A DNA stretch of 34,789 nt from Pseudomonadota bacterium (GTDB lineage Bacteria > Pseudomonadota > Gammaproteobacteria > Acidiferrobacterales > Acidiferrobacteraceae). The notes beneath the pieces are model-generated. The model had not been told where the DNA came from, searched no databases, and saw only the letters and a program-made list of their open reading frames with translations. Location: contig JAJYHM010000030.1 of assembly GCA_021784755.1 (NCBI GenBank), positions 1 through 34,789 on the forward strand, given 5' to 3'. Made by a program: the position numbers and the translations under genes. This document shows positions 16,597 to 25,254 of this stretch, in pieces; position 1 is the stretch's first letter, and every line of letters begins with the position of its first letter.

Positions 16597-17152
16597 CGCC
16601 AAACGCAGGATCGTCGGCGCCGCCATACTCGTGATCGCGGCTATCGTGTTCCTGCCGATCGTATTGCGGCAGCCCGCGTCTCCGGCGGTGGGCGGCGGGC
16701 AGGTGTTGACGGTGCGACGCGCCGCGCACGGTGTGCAGGTCGTCGTGAGCGGCGCGCCCGTGGCCGCAGCGACCCAGGGCGCGGCTCCGCCGGCGTCCGC
16801 CCCGCTTGTGACCTCCTCGGCTGCGAGCGCTACGCAGCCGCCAACCGCGCATCGTGCGAGGGCCAAGGCGAAGCCGGCGGCGCCACGTCCCCAAGGGACG
16901 ACCAAGTCTCACGTCTGGTATGTGCAGGTCGGGGCCTATGTGCAGGCGGTCGATGGGATCACTCTCAAGCACCGCCTCAAGGCGCAGGGGTTTCCTGCGC
17001 ATGTGGAGTTGACCCGGCTTCCGAGCGGTCGTGGGGTGGTCGTGATCGTGGGCCCTTACGGCCGCGCGCGGGCGCGGAGCGTTTTGCAGGCGGTGGCTCG
17101 GCGTGACCGCGTGCAGGGATTTCTCATTCGGGAGGCGGCAGCGGCGCGATGA
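16574..17152 (+). CDS. SPOR-domain membrane protein (DedD-like)
   Basis: 192 residues: short cytosolic N-terminus, one membrane helix at about 12-31 (RIVGAAILVIAAIVFLPIVL), an Ala/Pro/Thr-rich periplasmic linker, then a C-terminal SPOR domain (WYVQVGAYVQAVDGITLKHR, ... VVVIVGPYGRA) that binds denuded septal peptidoglycan. In this gene order (folC-X-cvpA-purF) E. coli has dedD, a cell-division SPOR protein. GTG 16574 is preferred because GAGAGGGG (16564-16570) lies directly upstream; it overlaps folC by 23 nt. An in-frame ATG at 16484 would lie deeper within folC. The stop overlaps the cvpA start. Confidence 0.85.
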   Translation: MEGDGSFDAKRRIVGAAILVIAAIVFLPIVLRQPASPAVGGGQVLTVRRAAHGVQVVVSGAPVAAATQGAAPPASAPLVTSSAASATQPPTAHRARAKAKPAAPRPQGTTKSHVWYVQVGAYVQAVDGITLKHRLKAQGFPAHVELTRLPSGRGVVVIVGPYGRARARSVLQAVARRDRVQGFLIREAAAAR

Positions 17153-17640
17153 ATTGGTTGGATGTCGTGATCGTTCTGATCGTAGGTCTTTTTGTCCTGG
17201 TGGGCGTGTTGCGGGGCTTCATTAGCGAGGTCTTGTCGTTTTTTACGTGGGTCTTGAGTTTTCTCGTGGCCTGGTTCTTTTCAGGGGACTTCACGGGCTG
17301 GTTCGCAGGCCATCTGCACGACGCGAATTTGCGGGCGGTAGTAGTGTTCTTCGTGCTGTTTTTCGGCACCTTCGTGGCCTTGGCGATCGCCTCTCACTTC
17401 ATTCGCGAGGCATGGCTCAAGATCGGGTCGCGGGCCGCCGACCGGCTCATGGGGGGCGTCATAGGCTTCCTCAAGGGGGGCGCGGTCATCGTGCTCATGG
17501 TCTTGCTGGCGGGCCTTACGCCCTTCCCCAATTACCGCAGCTGGCACGGTTCTTTGTTCGTGGGATATTTTCAGGGCGTGGCGCTCTATGTGGCGCACTG
17601 GCTGCCCGCAGACGTTGCCCGCAGTCTCCGCTATGGCTAA
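17149..17640 (+). CDS. cvpA: CvpA family inner-membrane protein
   Basis: 163 residues with four predicted membrane segments (starting LDVVIVLIVGLFVLVGVLRG; then VLSFFTWVLSFLVAWFF, VVVFFVLFFGTFVALAIASH, and GGVIGFLKGGAVIVLMVLLAGL). The family signature NW.D...........G..RGF..E at the N-terminus and the DR..G...G...G motif (ADRLMGGVIGFLKGG) are present. CvpA was named for colicin V production and is linked to envelope and stress phenotypes. ATG overlaps the SPOR-gene stop; purF follows after 39 nt, the conserved partner in gammaproteobacteria. Confidence 0.93.
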   Translation: MNWLDVVIVLIVGLFVLVGVLRGFISEVLSFFTWVLSFLVAWFFSGDFTGWFAGHLHDANLRAVVVFFVLFFGTFVALAIASHFIREAWLKIGSRAADRLMGGVIGFLKGGAVIVLMVLLAGLTPFPNYRSWHGSLFVGYFQGVALYVAHWLPADVARSLRYG

Positions 17641-17679
17641 ACTAGGCGGCTTTTCGGCGCTCCCCAAGGAGTTCCTATC

Positions 17680-19194
17680 ATGTGTGGGATAGTCGGCATT
17701 TTGGCGAAGGGGCCTGTCAATCAATCCCTCTACGACGGCCTCATCGTTCTTCAGCACCGGGGCCAGGATGCGGCCGGGATCATCACGAGCGATGGCAAGC
17801 GCGTCTATATGCGCAAGGATAACGGCCTCGTGCGCGATGTTTTTCAGGCCTCCCATATGCTCGCTTTACGAGGAAATATGGGGATCGGCCACGTGCGTTA
17901 TCCGACAGCAGGCTGCGCCTCGTCGGCCGAGGCTCAGCCGTTTTATGTGAACTCCCCGTTTGGGCTTGCGATCGCGCATAACGGCAACCTGACCAACGCC
18001 ACCGAGCTGCGTGAGGAGTTGTTCCGCGAAGATCAGCGGCACATCAACACGGATTCGGATTCCGAGGTACTGCTGAACGTCTTCGCACATGAAATGCAGA
18101 AGGTCGGGGGGGTGGCACTGACGCCCGAGCATGTCTTTCGGGCGGTGGCGGCTGTTCACCGACGGGTGCGCGGGGCTTATGCGGCGGTCATCATGATTTC
18201 GGGCTTCGGTATCGTGGCATTTCGGGATCCCTGGGGGATCAGGCCGCTCGTCTACGGGTGTCGCAATACGGATGGGGGCCCCGAGCACATGTTCGCCTCG
18301 GAAAGCGTGGCGCTCGACGTCTTGGGTTACGGGCTCGTGCGCGACGTTCAGGCGGGCGAGGCGCTGTTCGTGGATATGGAGGGCCGGCTGTCCATGCGTC
18401 AGTGTGCGGACAACCCGCGCCCCACGCCCTGTATCTTCGAGCACGTCTATATGGCGCGGCCGGACTCCATTATCGATGGTATCAGCGTCTATAAGGCGCG
18501 GCTGCGGATGGGCGAGCGGCTTGCGCGTAAATTACTGCGCGAGTGGCAGGATCATGACATCGATGTCATTATTCCGATCCCTGATACGAGCCGCGCCGCG
18601 GCCTTGGAGATGGCCAAGGAACTCGACGTGAAATATCGGGAGGGGTTCATCAAGAATCGCTATATCGGGCGCACCTTCATCATGCCCGGTCAGGCGCAGC
18701 GGAACCGGTCGGTGCGCCAGAAGTTGAATGCGATCGATCTCGAATTCCGCGGCAAGAATGTGATGTTGGTCGATGATTCCATCGTGCGTGGCACGACGTC
18801 GATGCAGATCATCCAAATGGCCCGGGAGGCGGGTGCGCGCAAGGTCTATTTCGCCTCCGCGGCCCCTCCCGTGCGATACCCGAATGTGTACGGGATCGAC
18901 ATGCCATCACGGCATGAGTTGATCGCCAACGGCCGGACGCCGGACGAGGTGGCGGTTGCCATCGGCGCCGATCGGGTCATCTTCCAGGATCTGGAGGATC
19001 TCATCGAGGCCGCGCGCGAGGGCAATCCGCGCATCACGCATTTCGATACCTCGTGTTTCGATGGGGTCTATGTGACCGGGGATGTCGACAAGGACTATCT
19101 CGAGCACATTGAACTCGTGCGCGGAGATGCTGCCAAGTGCGCAAGCCCCATGAATGATCTCGTATCGACTGAGCTGCACACGTATTACTCATAA
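17680..19194 (+). CDS. purF: Amidophosphoribosyltransferase
   Basis: First committed step of purine synthesis: PRPP plus glutamine gives phosphoribosylamine. The nucleophile Cys2 follows Met directly (MCGIVGILA), as in the E. coli type without propeptide. Glutaminase domain motifs: [33 protein letters not shown] loop: [13 protein letters not shown] near residue 367. 504 residues is standard. AAGGAG at 17666-17671 is a strong, well-spaced ribosome site. metZ follows after 19 nt, so the two are probably one unit. Confidence 0.97.
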   Translation: MCGIVGILAKGPVNQSLYDGLIVLQHRGQDAAGIITSDGKRVYMRKDNGLVRDVFQASHMLALRGNMGIGHVRYPTAGCASSAEAQPFYVNSPFGLAIAHNGNLTNATELREELFREDQRHINTDSDSEVLLNVFAHEMQKVGGVALTPEHVFRAVAAVHRRVRGAYAAVIMISGFGIVAFRDPWGIRPLVYGCRNTDGGPEHMFASESVALDVLGYGLVRDVQAGEALFVDMEGRLSMRQCADNPRPTPCIFEHVYMARPDSIIDGISVYKARLRMGERLARKLLREWQDHDIDVIIPIPDTSRAAALEMAKELDVKYREGFIKNRYIGRTFIMPGQAQRNRSVRQKLNAIDLEFRGKNVMLVDDSIVRGTTSMQIIQMAREAGARKVYFASAAPPVRYPNVYGIDMPSRHELIANGRTPDEVAVAIGADRVIFQDLEDLIEAAREGNPRITHFDTSCFDGVYVTGDVDKDYLEHIELVRGDAAKCASPMNDLVSTELHTYYS

Positions 19195-19213
19195 GCGCGA
19201 AGGGGGGTCGGAA

Positions 19214-20419
19214 ATGGATGACGACTTAAAGGGTCGGATGGAGACGCTCGCGATCCATGCAGGTCACCACCGCACCCACGAGGGTGAGCATAGCGAGCCC
19301 CTCTTCCTCACATCGAGCTATGTGTTTGAGGACGCCGAGCAAGCCGCGGATCGCTTCGCGGGGCGTGCCGAGGGCAATATTTATTCACGCACGAGCAATC
19401 CGACCGTGCGGATCTTCGAGGAGCGCCTGGCGATACTCGAAGGTGGCGAGCGAGCGCTTGCGACGGCCTCGGGGATGGCGGCGATCCTGTCTGTGTGCAT
19501 GGCGCTCCTGAAGGCGGGCGACCATGTCGTGGTGTCGCAAAGCGTGTTTGGTCCGTCGGTGGCGCTTTTCCAGACCTTGGCGCGTTTCGGTGTGGCCACG
19601 AGCTTCGTGCCCCTGGAAGACGTACAGGCTTGGGAGCGCGCATGCACGGATCGTACGCGGCTCTTTTTCCTGGAGACACCGTCCAACCCCCTGTGCGTCC
19701 TCGGTGACCTCGTGACCCTGGCCGGGATCGCCCATCGCCACGGCGCCAAACTGGTCGTCGACAACACCTTTTGTACACCAATCCTGCAGCGGCCCCTGGC
19801 GCTCGGCGCCGACCTCGTCGTGCATTCGGCCACCAAGTACATCGATGGCCAGGGGCGCGCGCTGGGCGGCGCCATCGTCGGAACCGAGTCCGTCATCGTG
19901 GGCGAGATCCTCCCCTTTGTGCGCACCGGCGGGCCGGTCATGAGCCCGTTCAATGCCTGGATCTTCCTGAAGGGTCTGGAGACCCTCTCTTTGCGCATGA
20001 AGGCCCATAGCGAGACCGCACTTTCCGTGGCGAGCTGGCTACAAACCCAGCCCCTCGTGGGTGAGGTGTTCTATCCGTTTCTTGCGACTCACCCGCAGTA
20101 CGCCCTGGCCCGCGCCCAGCAGTCGGCCGGTGGGGGGGTGATCTCGTTTACCTTGAAGGATGCGCATACGCGACAAGCCTTCGCCTTCGTGAACGCCTGT
20201 CGCCTGTTGTCGCGGACCGCCAACCTGGGCGACACCAAGACTACAATCACGCACCCGGCCACCACGACTCATGGTCGGCTGAGCCCGGAGGCGCGGCAAG
20301 CGGCCGGCGTGGGCGACGGACTCATCCGTCTTTCGATCGGCCTCGAGGATCGTGACGACCTGATCGCCGACCTGGAGACGGGCCTGCGGGCGGTCGCGGC
20401 GCTCGAGGGGGCGCGATGA
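19214..20419 (+). CDS. metZ: O-succinylhomoserine sulfhydrylase
   Basis: PLP enzyme of the Cys/Met metabolism family making homocysteine from O-succinylhomoserine and sulfide, a direct sulfhydrylation route to methionine. Seen: YSRTSNPTVRIFEERLA, ETPSNPLC, VVDNTFCTPILQRPLALGAD and the PLP lysine K208 in SATKYIDGQGRALGG. Late motifs SLGDTKT-like NLGDTKTTITHPATTTH and GLIRLSIGLED. 401 residues fits MetZ. ATG 19214 is chosen because GAAGGGGGG lies upstream and it gives the family N-terminus; an earlier in-frame ATG lies within purF. purF-metZ adjacency is typical in Pseudomonas and relatives. Confidence 0.93.
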   Translation: MDDDLKGRMETLAIHAGHHRTHEGEHSEPLFLTSSYVFEDAEQAADRFAGRAEGNIYSRTSNPTVRIFEERLAILEGGERALATASGMAAILSVCMALLKAGDHVVVSQSVFGPSVALFQTLARFGVATSFVPLEDVQAWERACTDRTRLFFLETPSNPLCVLGDLVTLAGIAHRHGAKLVVDNTFCTPILQRPLALGADLVVHSATKYIDGQGRALGGAIVGTESVIVGEILPFVRTGGPVMSPFNAWIFLKGLETLSLRMKAHSETALSVASWLQTQPLVGEVFYPFLATHPQYALARAQQSAGGGVISFTLKDAHTRQAFAFVNACRLLSRTANLGDTKTTITHPATTTHGRLSPEARQAAGVGDGLIRLSIGLEDRDDLIADLETGLRAVAALEGAR

Positions 20420-21132
20420 GGGTGGGTCGCATCGTCGTTCGGCTGGGGGCGATAGGTCTCGCGCTAGCGCTTGCCTCCTGCGGGCGGGGCACGCCCCACG
20501 CCACCATTCTTTACATGAAGGAGCGGGAACTCGGTGGACCGCTGTTTCCAACGCGCATTATCGTGAACCGCCATTACCTGCGGATCGATCCGGATACCGG
20601 CACCGGCAATTACATCTTGTTCGATCGCAAGCAGCGGATCATCTACAGCGTCGATCGCAATGATCGGACGATCCTGGTGATTCGAAGCCATCTCATTACC
20701 CTGGCGAAGCCCGCCCGGCTCCATGAGTCGGTCAAGCCCGGGAAGCTCAGGGGCCGCTTCAAGGGCCACAAGCTGAAAAGCTACCGGCTCTATACCAACG
20801 ACCACCAGTGTTACTACGTGGTGGCGGCCAAGGGCCTTTTGCCGAGCGCGGTGTCAGCCCTCAAGGCCTACGCGGACACGCTGGCCGGGGAGCAGGCCTT
20901 GACGGCCGCCAATACCCCGGCGGGGCTCGAGACCTCCTGCGATTTGGCGGACAACGTGTTCGATGCCGGCCGCGAGTATGCGATGGGTTTCCCTGTGCGC
21001 GTGCTCGATTACGAGCAGAATGAGAAGATACTCACGGGCTACAAGAAGGACGTCCCGGTCAAGCGCAGCTTATTCGTCCTGCCCGCGCATTACGTCCGCT
21101 ATAGCCCCGGGGAAGTCCGCAACGGCGACTAG
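20416..21132 (+). CDS. Lipoprotein of unknown function
   Basis: 238 residues. A lipoprotein signal peptide ends in the lipobox LASC (Cys22), so the mature protein is lipid-anchored. Downstream are beta-strand-rich stretches (TRIIVNRHYLRIDP, YILFDRKQRIIYSVDRNDRTILVI) and two further Cys residues (HQCYY and ETSCDL) that could form a disulfide. I do not recognise a family. ATG overlaps the metZ stop (ATGA). The 3' 63 nt overlap the 3' end of convergent lpxH, which is a long overlap for two real genes. Confidence 0.8.
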   Translation: MRVGRIVVRLGAIGLALALASCGRGTPHATILYMKERELGGPLFPTRIIVNRHYLRIDPDTGTGNYILFDRKQRIIYSVDRNDRTILVIRSHLITLAKPARLHESVKPGKLRGRFKGHKLKSYRLYTNDHQCYYVVAAKGLLPSAVSALKAYADTLAGEQALTAANTPAGLETSCDLADNVFDAGREYAMGFPVRVLDYEQNEKILTGYKKDVPVKRSLFVLPAHYVRYSPGEVRNGD

Positions 21133-21840
21133 GGCGTGGCGCGCGGGTCCCACGACCAGCACGCTCGAACCCTCGTACCAATCGCCCACGACGATGCGCG
21201 CGCCTAGTCCTGCGGCGGTCGGCACTGGGTACTCGCCAGGCCTATGGGTGTGTCCATGGATCAAGCGCCGTACCCCGTGGCGCGCAAGGAGTGCGCTTGC
21301 CGCCTCGGTATTCACGTCGAGTATGGCGGCGTCCAAGGCCTGCGTTGCGCGGCCGCTCTCCGCGCGCAAGGCGCGGGCCATGGCGATGCGCTCTGCCAGC
21401 GGGCGGGTCAGGACTTGTTGTTGCCAGCGCGGATCGCGGAATTGGCGCCGCAGCTCCTGGTATTCGCGATCATCAGTGCAGAGCGCGTCGCCATGACTGA
21501 TCACAGTCGGTGTCCCAAAGAGGGTCAACTCGTGTGGGTCGTCGAGCAGGCGGCAGCCGGTCAGTTCGACGAAGCGCGCGCCGAGCAGGAAGTCGCGATT
21601 GCCATGCAGGATGCTGATCCCAAGGCCTCGATCGGTGGCCGTGCGCAGCGCCGCGACCACCGGGGCGAATTCCGCTTCGTCCGCGCCGTCGTCCCCGACC
21701 CAGTACTCGAACAAGTCCCCTAGGATATAGAGCTGATCGAGCAGGCCTTGCGCTTGCGCCAGAAAGTCCCGGAAGAGCTCGATCGCCTGCGGCCGCTGCG
21801 CCGTCAAGTGCAGGTCGGCAATGAACGCCCGCGCCTTCAC
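21070..21840 (-). CDS. lpxH: UDP-2,3-diacylglucosamine diphosphatase
   Basis: Calcineurin-like metallophosphoesterase of lipid A synthesis that hydrolyses UDP-2,3-diacylglucosamine to lipid X and UMP at the inner membrane. Metal-binding motifs in order: FIADLHL, YILGDLFEYWVGDD, HGNRDFLLG, TVISHGDALCTDD and RRLIHGHTHRPGEY. 256 residues is slightly longer than E. coli LpxH (240). The start is GTG at 21840, four bases after the ppiB stop, consistent with co-transcription from the ppiB promoter. ppiB-lpxH adjacency is conserved in gammaproteobacteria. Confidence 0.94.
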   Translation of the reverse strand: MKARAFIADLHLTAQRPQAIELFRDFLAQAQGLLDQLYILGDLFEYWVGDDGADEAEFAPVVAALRTATDRGLGISILHGNRDFLLGARFVELTGCRLLDDPHELTLFGTPTVISHGDALCTDDREYQELRRQFRDPRWQQQVLTRPLAERIAMARALRAESGRATQALDAAILDVNTEAASALLARHGVRRLIHGHTHRPGEYPVPTAAGLGARIVVGDWYEGSSVLVVGPARHALVAVADFPGAIADVMRGQDE

Positions 21841-21844
21841 GCGC

Positions 21845-22336
21845 CTAGTCGATCCGGGCGTCGGTGATGATCACGTCGTTCACCGGCACATCCTGATGCC
21901 CGTTGCGGCTGGTGGTGGCGGTGCCCTTGATGGCATCGACGACGTCCATGCCCTCGCTCACGCGTCCGAACACGCAATAGCCCCAACCCGTGGGGGTAGG
22001 CGCCGTGAAATTCAGGAAGTCATTGTCGGCGACATTGATGAAGAACTGGCTCGTGGCTGAATGCGGGTCGCTGGTGCGCGCCATGGCGATGGTGCCGCGG
22101 GCGTTGCGCAGGCCGTTGTTGGCCTCGTTATCGATTGGCGCGCGCGTGGGTTTTTGGTGCATGCCGGGCTCGAAGCCGCCCCCTTGGATCATGAAACCGT
22201 CGATGATGCGGTGGAAGATGGTGTTGTTGAAAAAGCCCTCGCGGGCATAGGCCAGAAAGTTGGCCACGGTCTTCGGGGCCTTGTCGGCATTCAGATCGAG
22301 GACGATGACGCCCTTGTTCGTTTCAAGATGTACCAT
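21845..22336 (-). CDS. ppiB: Cyclophilin-type peptidyl-prolyl cis-trans isomerase
   Basis: 163-residue cytosolic cyclophilin that isomerises Xaa-Pro bonds. Motifs: [15 protein letters not shown] with the catalytic Arg, [36 protein letters not shown]. The ATG at 22336 has GGAGGG (minus strand, about 22344-22349) upstream and gives the normal bacterial N-terminus [13 protein letters not shown]; an earlier ATG at 22462 lies beyond the gltX start region and is rejected. It is followed by lpxH after 4 nt and is divergent from gltX over a 75-nt region. Confidence 0.96.
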   Translation of the reverse strand: MVHLETNKGVIVLDLNADKAPKTVANFLAYAREGFFNNTIFHRIIDGFMIQGGGFEPGMHQKPTRAPIDNEANNGLRNARGTIAMARTSDPHSATSQFFINVADNDFLNFTAPTPTGWGYCVFGRVSEGMDVVDAIKGTATTSRNGHQDVPVNDVIITDARID

Positions 22337-22399
22337 GGGGGACCCTCCGGCAAGTTTGGCGCATTGTCGCCGACTTGGCACGCAAGGGCAATGACGCGC

Positions 22400-22405
22400 T
22401 ATCAT
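22400..22405 (+). promoter_or_regulatory. Candidate -10 box for gltX
   Basis: TATCAT at 22400-22405 ends six bases before the gltX ATG at 22412, so initiation would fall at the start codon. No Shine-Dalgarno sequence lies before gltX, consistent with a leaderless mRNA. Confidence 0.35.
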
Positions 22406-22411
22406 GGGCGT

Positions 22412-23788
22412 ATGAATCCCCGAACCACCCGTTTCGCGCCGAGCCCAAGTGGCCTTTTGCATCTGGGTAACGCGCGCACTGCGCTTTTCAGTCTGCTCGC
22501 GGCCTTGCCTGACGGGCGTTTCCTGCTGCGCATCGAAGACAGCGACCGCGCCCGCGCAAGCCTAGCGTTCGATGAGGCCTTGCGGGCCGACCTCGTGTGG
22601 CTCGGGTTTGGGCCCTATATGGATGAGACGGCGGCCCTTCGCCAATCGCAGCGCGCCTCCGTCTATGATGAACATCTTATGCGCTTGCAGGCCCAGGGTG
22701 TCGTTTATCCGTGTTTTTGCACTGAGGCCGAATTGGGCGCGGAACGCACCCGCCTCCGCGCCCAGGGCCTACCGCCGCGCTACCTGGGCCGCTGCGCAGG
22801 CATCGATCCGCGAGTCGCAGAGGAACGGATCGCCCGGGGCGAGACCCCAGTATGGCGTTTCCGGGTGCCGCCGGGGCAGGAGATCACGTTTCACGATGTC
22901 GTGCGCGGGCCGCAGCATGTGGCGACGACCCTGCTCGGCGATTTCGTCGTGCGGCGCGCCCAGGGTGACGCCATGTTTTTCTTCGCCAACGCCCTGGACG
23001 ATGCCTTGTCCGGGGTCACGCTTGTGCTGCGCGGCGAGGATCACCTGGCCAACACCCCGCGCCAGATCCTGATCCTGCGGGCGCTTGGCCTGCCCGTGCC
23101 TGACTATGGGCACCTACCGCTTGTGCTGAGCGAGGCCGGCGTCCCGCTGTCCAAGCGCGATGGGGCCTTGAGTCTCGCATCCCTGCGCGATGAGGGTTTT
23201 TTGCCGCTTGCGGTGGTGAATTACCTGGCGCGTCTGGGCGCGGTGGTGGGTTCGGATCGCCTCCTGCCTCTCCCGGAACTCGCCCAGCTCTTTGACTGCC
23301 GGCGTATCGGGCATGCACCGGCGCGCTATGATCGTGAACAACTGCTCCATTGGCAGCGCTTGGCCATGGCCGAGGCCCCGCTTGCCGAATGGACCCCGCT
23401 CATATCCCATCGGGTGCCAGAGGCAGACCGGCTGCGATTCGTGACGGCGACCCGTCCAAACGCCCTTTTCCCGGAGGACTATCGGCTTTGGGCGGACATC
23501 TTCTACGGCGAACCCGAGTCTCCGGATGCGGCCGCGCGCACGGCGCTTGCGGCGGTGGGGCCGGCATTCTTTCAAGCGGCGTTGGCGCATCTCGAGGCCG
23601 GCGGCGCGGCTGCGGATCTGCCGGCGGTGTTGAAGGATGCGGGTTATGGCGGCAAGGGGCTCTTTCATGCCCTGCGCGCGGCCCTGACCGGCCGGGTTGC
23701 GGGCCCGGAACTCAAAGATGTCTTGGCGCTCATGCCGCGCGCGCTCACGGTACGGCGCTTGGCTCGGATACGGGATGAAGGATGCTGA
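22412..23788 (+). CDS. gltX: Glutamyl-tRNA synthetase (GluRS), possibly the tRNA-Gln-charging type
   Basis: Class I synthetase attaching glutamate to tRNA. HIGH-type motif is HLGN in [19 protein letters not shown], followed by [14 protein letters not shown]; zinc-type segment CFCTEAEL...YLGRCAG; KMSKS-type motif LSKRDGA. 458 residues, with the all-helical anticodon-binding C-terminus of bacterial GluRS rather than the beta-barrels of GlnRS. It lies between ppiB (divergent) and cysS, exactly where Pseudomonas carries glnS. Acidithiobacillus ferrooxidans is known to have two GluRS, one charging tRNA-Gln for GatCAB; this could be such an enzyme, but the sequence alone does not prove it. The ATG at 22412 gives the family N-terminus; it overlaps cysS by 7 nt. 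Confidence 0.95.
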   Translation: MNPRTTRFAPSPSGLLHLGNARTALFSLLAALPDGRFLLRIEDSDRARASLAFDEALRADLVWLGFGPYMDETAALRQSQRASVYDEHLMRLQAQGVVYPCFCTEAELGAERTRLRAQGLPPRYLGRCAGIDPRVAEERIARGETPVWRFRVPPGQEITFHDVVRGPQHVATTLLGDFVVRRAQGDAMFFFANALDDALSGVTLVLRGEDHLANTPRQILILRALGLPVPDYGHLPLVLSEAGVPLSKRDGALSLASLRDEGFLPLAVVNYLARLGAVVGSDRLLPLPELAQLFDCRRIGHAPARYDREQLLHWQRLAMAEAPLAEWTPLISHRVPEADRLRFVTATRPNALFPEDYRLWADIFYGEPESPDAAARTALAAVGPAFFQAALAHLEAGGAAADLPAVLKDAGYGGKGLFHALRAALTGRVAGPELKDVLALMPRALTVRRLARIRDEGC

Positions 23789-25152
23789 AGATCTATAATA
23801 CTTTGACGCGGGCCAAGGACGAGCTTGTGCCCCTGGAGCCGGGCCACGTGCGCTTGTATGTCTGCGGGGTTACGGTCTACGACCGCTGCCATCTAGGGCA
23901 TGGCCGCGTGTTCGTCGTGTTCGATACGGTGGTCCGCTACCTGCGCCATCGGGGCTTGCGCGTGACCTATGTACGCAACATCACGGACATCGATGACAAG
24001 ATCATCAAACGCGCCCAGGAAAACGGCGAAGAGCTGAGCACCTTGACCGAGCGCTCCATCGCCGCCATGGCCGAGGATGCCGCCGCCTTGTTCGTCGAGC
24101 CCCCCGACCACGAGCCGCGCGCGACCCACTACATCGACCATATGACGGCGATGATCGACCGGCTCGTGGCCCAGGACTACGCCTACCAGGGCAAGAATGG
24201 GGATGTGTATTTTCATGTGCGCCGCTTCCCTCGCTACGGACGTCTGTCGGGGCGCACGCTAGATGATCTTAAGGTGGGCGCGCGCGTGGAGGCTGACGAG
24301 GCCAAGGACGATCCTCTGGATTTCGTGCTCTGGAAGTCGGCGCGGCCGAACGAGCCGGCGTGGCCTTCGGCCTTCGGACCGGGTCGTCCCGGGTGGCACA
24401 TCGAATGCTCGGCCATGGCCGCCCATTGCCTAGGGAATCACTTTGACATCCACGGTGGCGGGCTCGATCTCACCTTCCCGCACCACGAAAACGAGATCGC
24501 GCAGAGCGAGGCGGCTAATGGCGAGGCATTCGCCGACACCTGGATGCATGTCGGCTTCGTGCGCACGAACGGCGAAAAGATGGCCAAGTCGCTCGGGAAT
24601 TTTCGGACCCTGCGGGATCTGCTCGCCGTATACGACGGCGAGGTGTTGCGCTATTTTCTGCTCGCAAGCCACTACCGGGGTCCCTTGAATTACGACGAGG
24701 AGGCGATCGCGCAGTGCCGTGAGGGCCTAACGCGCCTTTACCAGGCCTTGAAGGACGCCCCCGAGGGGGTCGCCTTGGCCGATGGGGACTATGCGCGGCG
24801 ATTCCACGCGGCCATGGACGACGACTTCAATACCCCAGGCGCACTCGCCGTGCTGTTCGAGATCGGGCATGCCATCCAGCGTGCCCGCGATCAGCGCGAC
24901 GAGGTCGCAGTCGGGCGTCTCTCGGCCACTTTGCGGCTCTTAGGGGGGGTCCTCGGCCTGCTGTCGCGGCCGCCCGCGGTCTTCCTGCAGGGGAGCGGCG
25001 ACCACGCGGATATCGAGGCCTTGGTGGCCTTGCGCGACCAGGCGCGGCGCGAGCGGCAGTGGGCCCGGTCCGATGCCCTCCGCGACGAGTTGAAGGCGCG
25101 CGGGATCGTGCTCGAGGATACCCCGGCGGGGACCGTCTGGCGCCGGGCCTAG
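23782..25152 (+). CDS. cysS: Cysteinyl-tRNA synthetase
   Basis: Charges tRNA-Cys. Zinc-binding and HIGH-type region [36 protein letters not shown]-like [44 protein letters not shown], and KMSKS variant KMAKSLGNF. 456 residues is standard. ATG lies inside the gltX end (ATGCTGA), so the two are translationally coupled. This neighbourhood (ppiB/aaRS/cysS) is conserved in Pseudomonas-type genomes. A 102-nt gap to the next gene ends the unit. Confidence 0.97.
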   Translation: MLKIYNTLTRAKDELVPLEPGHVRLYVCGVTVYDRCHLGHGRVFVVFDTVVRYLRHRGLRVTYVRNITDIDDKIIKRAQENGEELSTLTERSIAAMAEDAAALFVEPPDHEPRATHYIDHMTAMIDRLVAQDYAYQGKNGDVYFHVRRFPRYGRLSGRTLDDLKVGARVEADEAKDDPLDFVLWKSARPNEPAWPSAFGPGRPGWHIECSAMAAHCLGNHFDIHGGGLDLTFPHHENEIAQSEAANGEAFADTWMHVGFVRTNGEKMAKSLGNFRTLRDLLAVYDGEVLRYFLLASHYRGPLNYDEEAIAQCREGLTRLYQALKDAPEGVALADGDYARRFHAAMDDDFNTPGALAVLFEIGHAIQRARDQRDEVAVGRLSATLRLLGGVLGLLSRPPAVFLQGSGDHADIEALVALRDQARRERQWARSDALRDELKARGIVLEDTPAGTVWRRA

Positions 25153-25183
25153 GACCGCCCCGACGGGCCGCAATCACTAGCCC

Positions 25184-25212
25184 TTGACCGGCCGCGTTCC
25201 TTATCCGAAAAT
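25184..25212 (+). promoter_or_regulatory. Candidate sigma-70 promoter for the ilv operon
   Basis: TTGACC (25184-25189) and GAAAAT (25207-25212) are separated by exactly 17 nt, 43 nt before the ilvB start. Downstream, ATCAC (25236-25240) can pair with GTGAT (25244-25248), which overlaps the ribosome site GGGGTGAT and could restrain translation. No leader peptide rich in Ile/Leu/Val codons is visible, so classical attenuation is not supported. Confidence 0.4.
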
Positions 25213-25254
25213 CAGGGGTTCGAAAAAGACCATAGATCACGGGGTGATATCGCT

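Noticed and set aside
25217-25223. GGTTCGA resembling a tRNA T-loop before ilvB
   Set aside because: No acceptor, D- or anticodon stem can be built around it, and it lies in a promoter/leader region.
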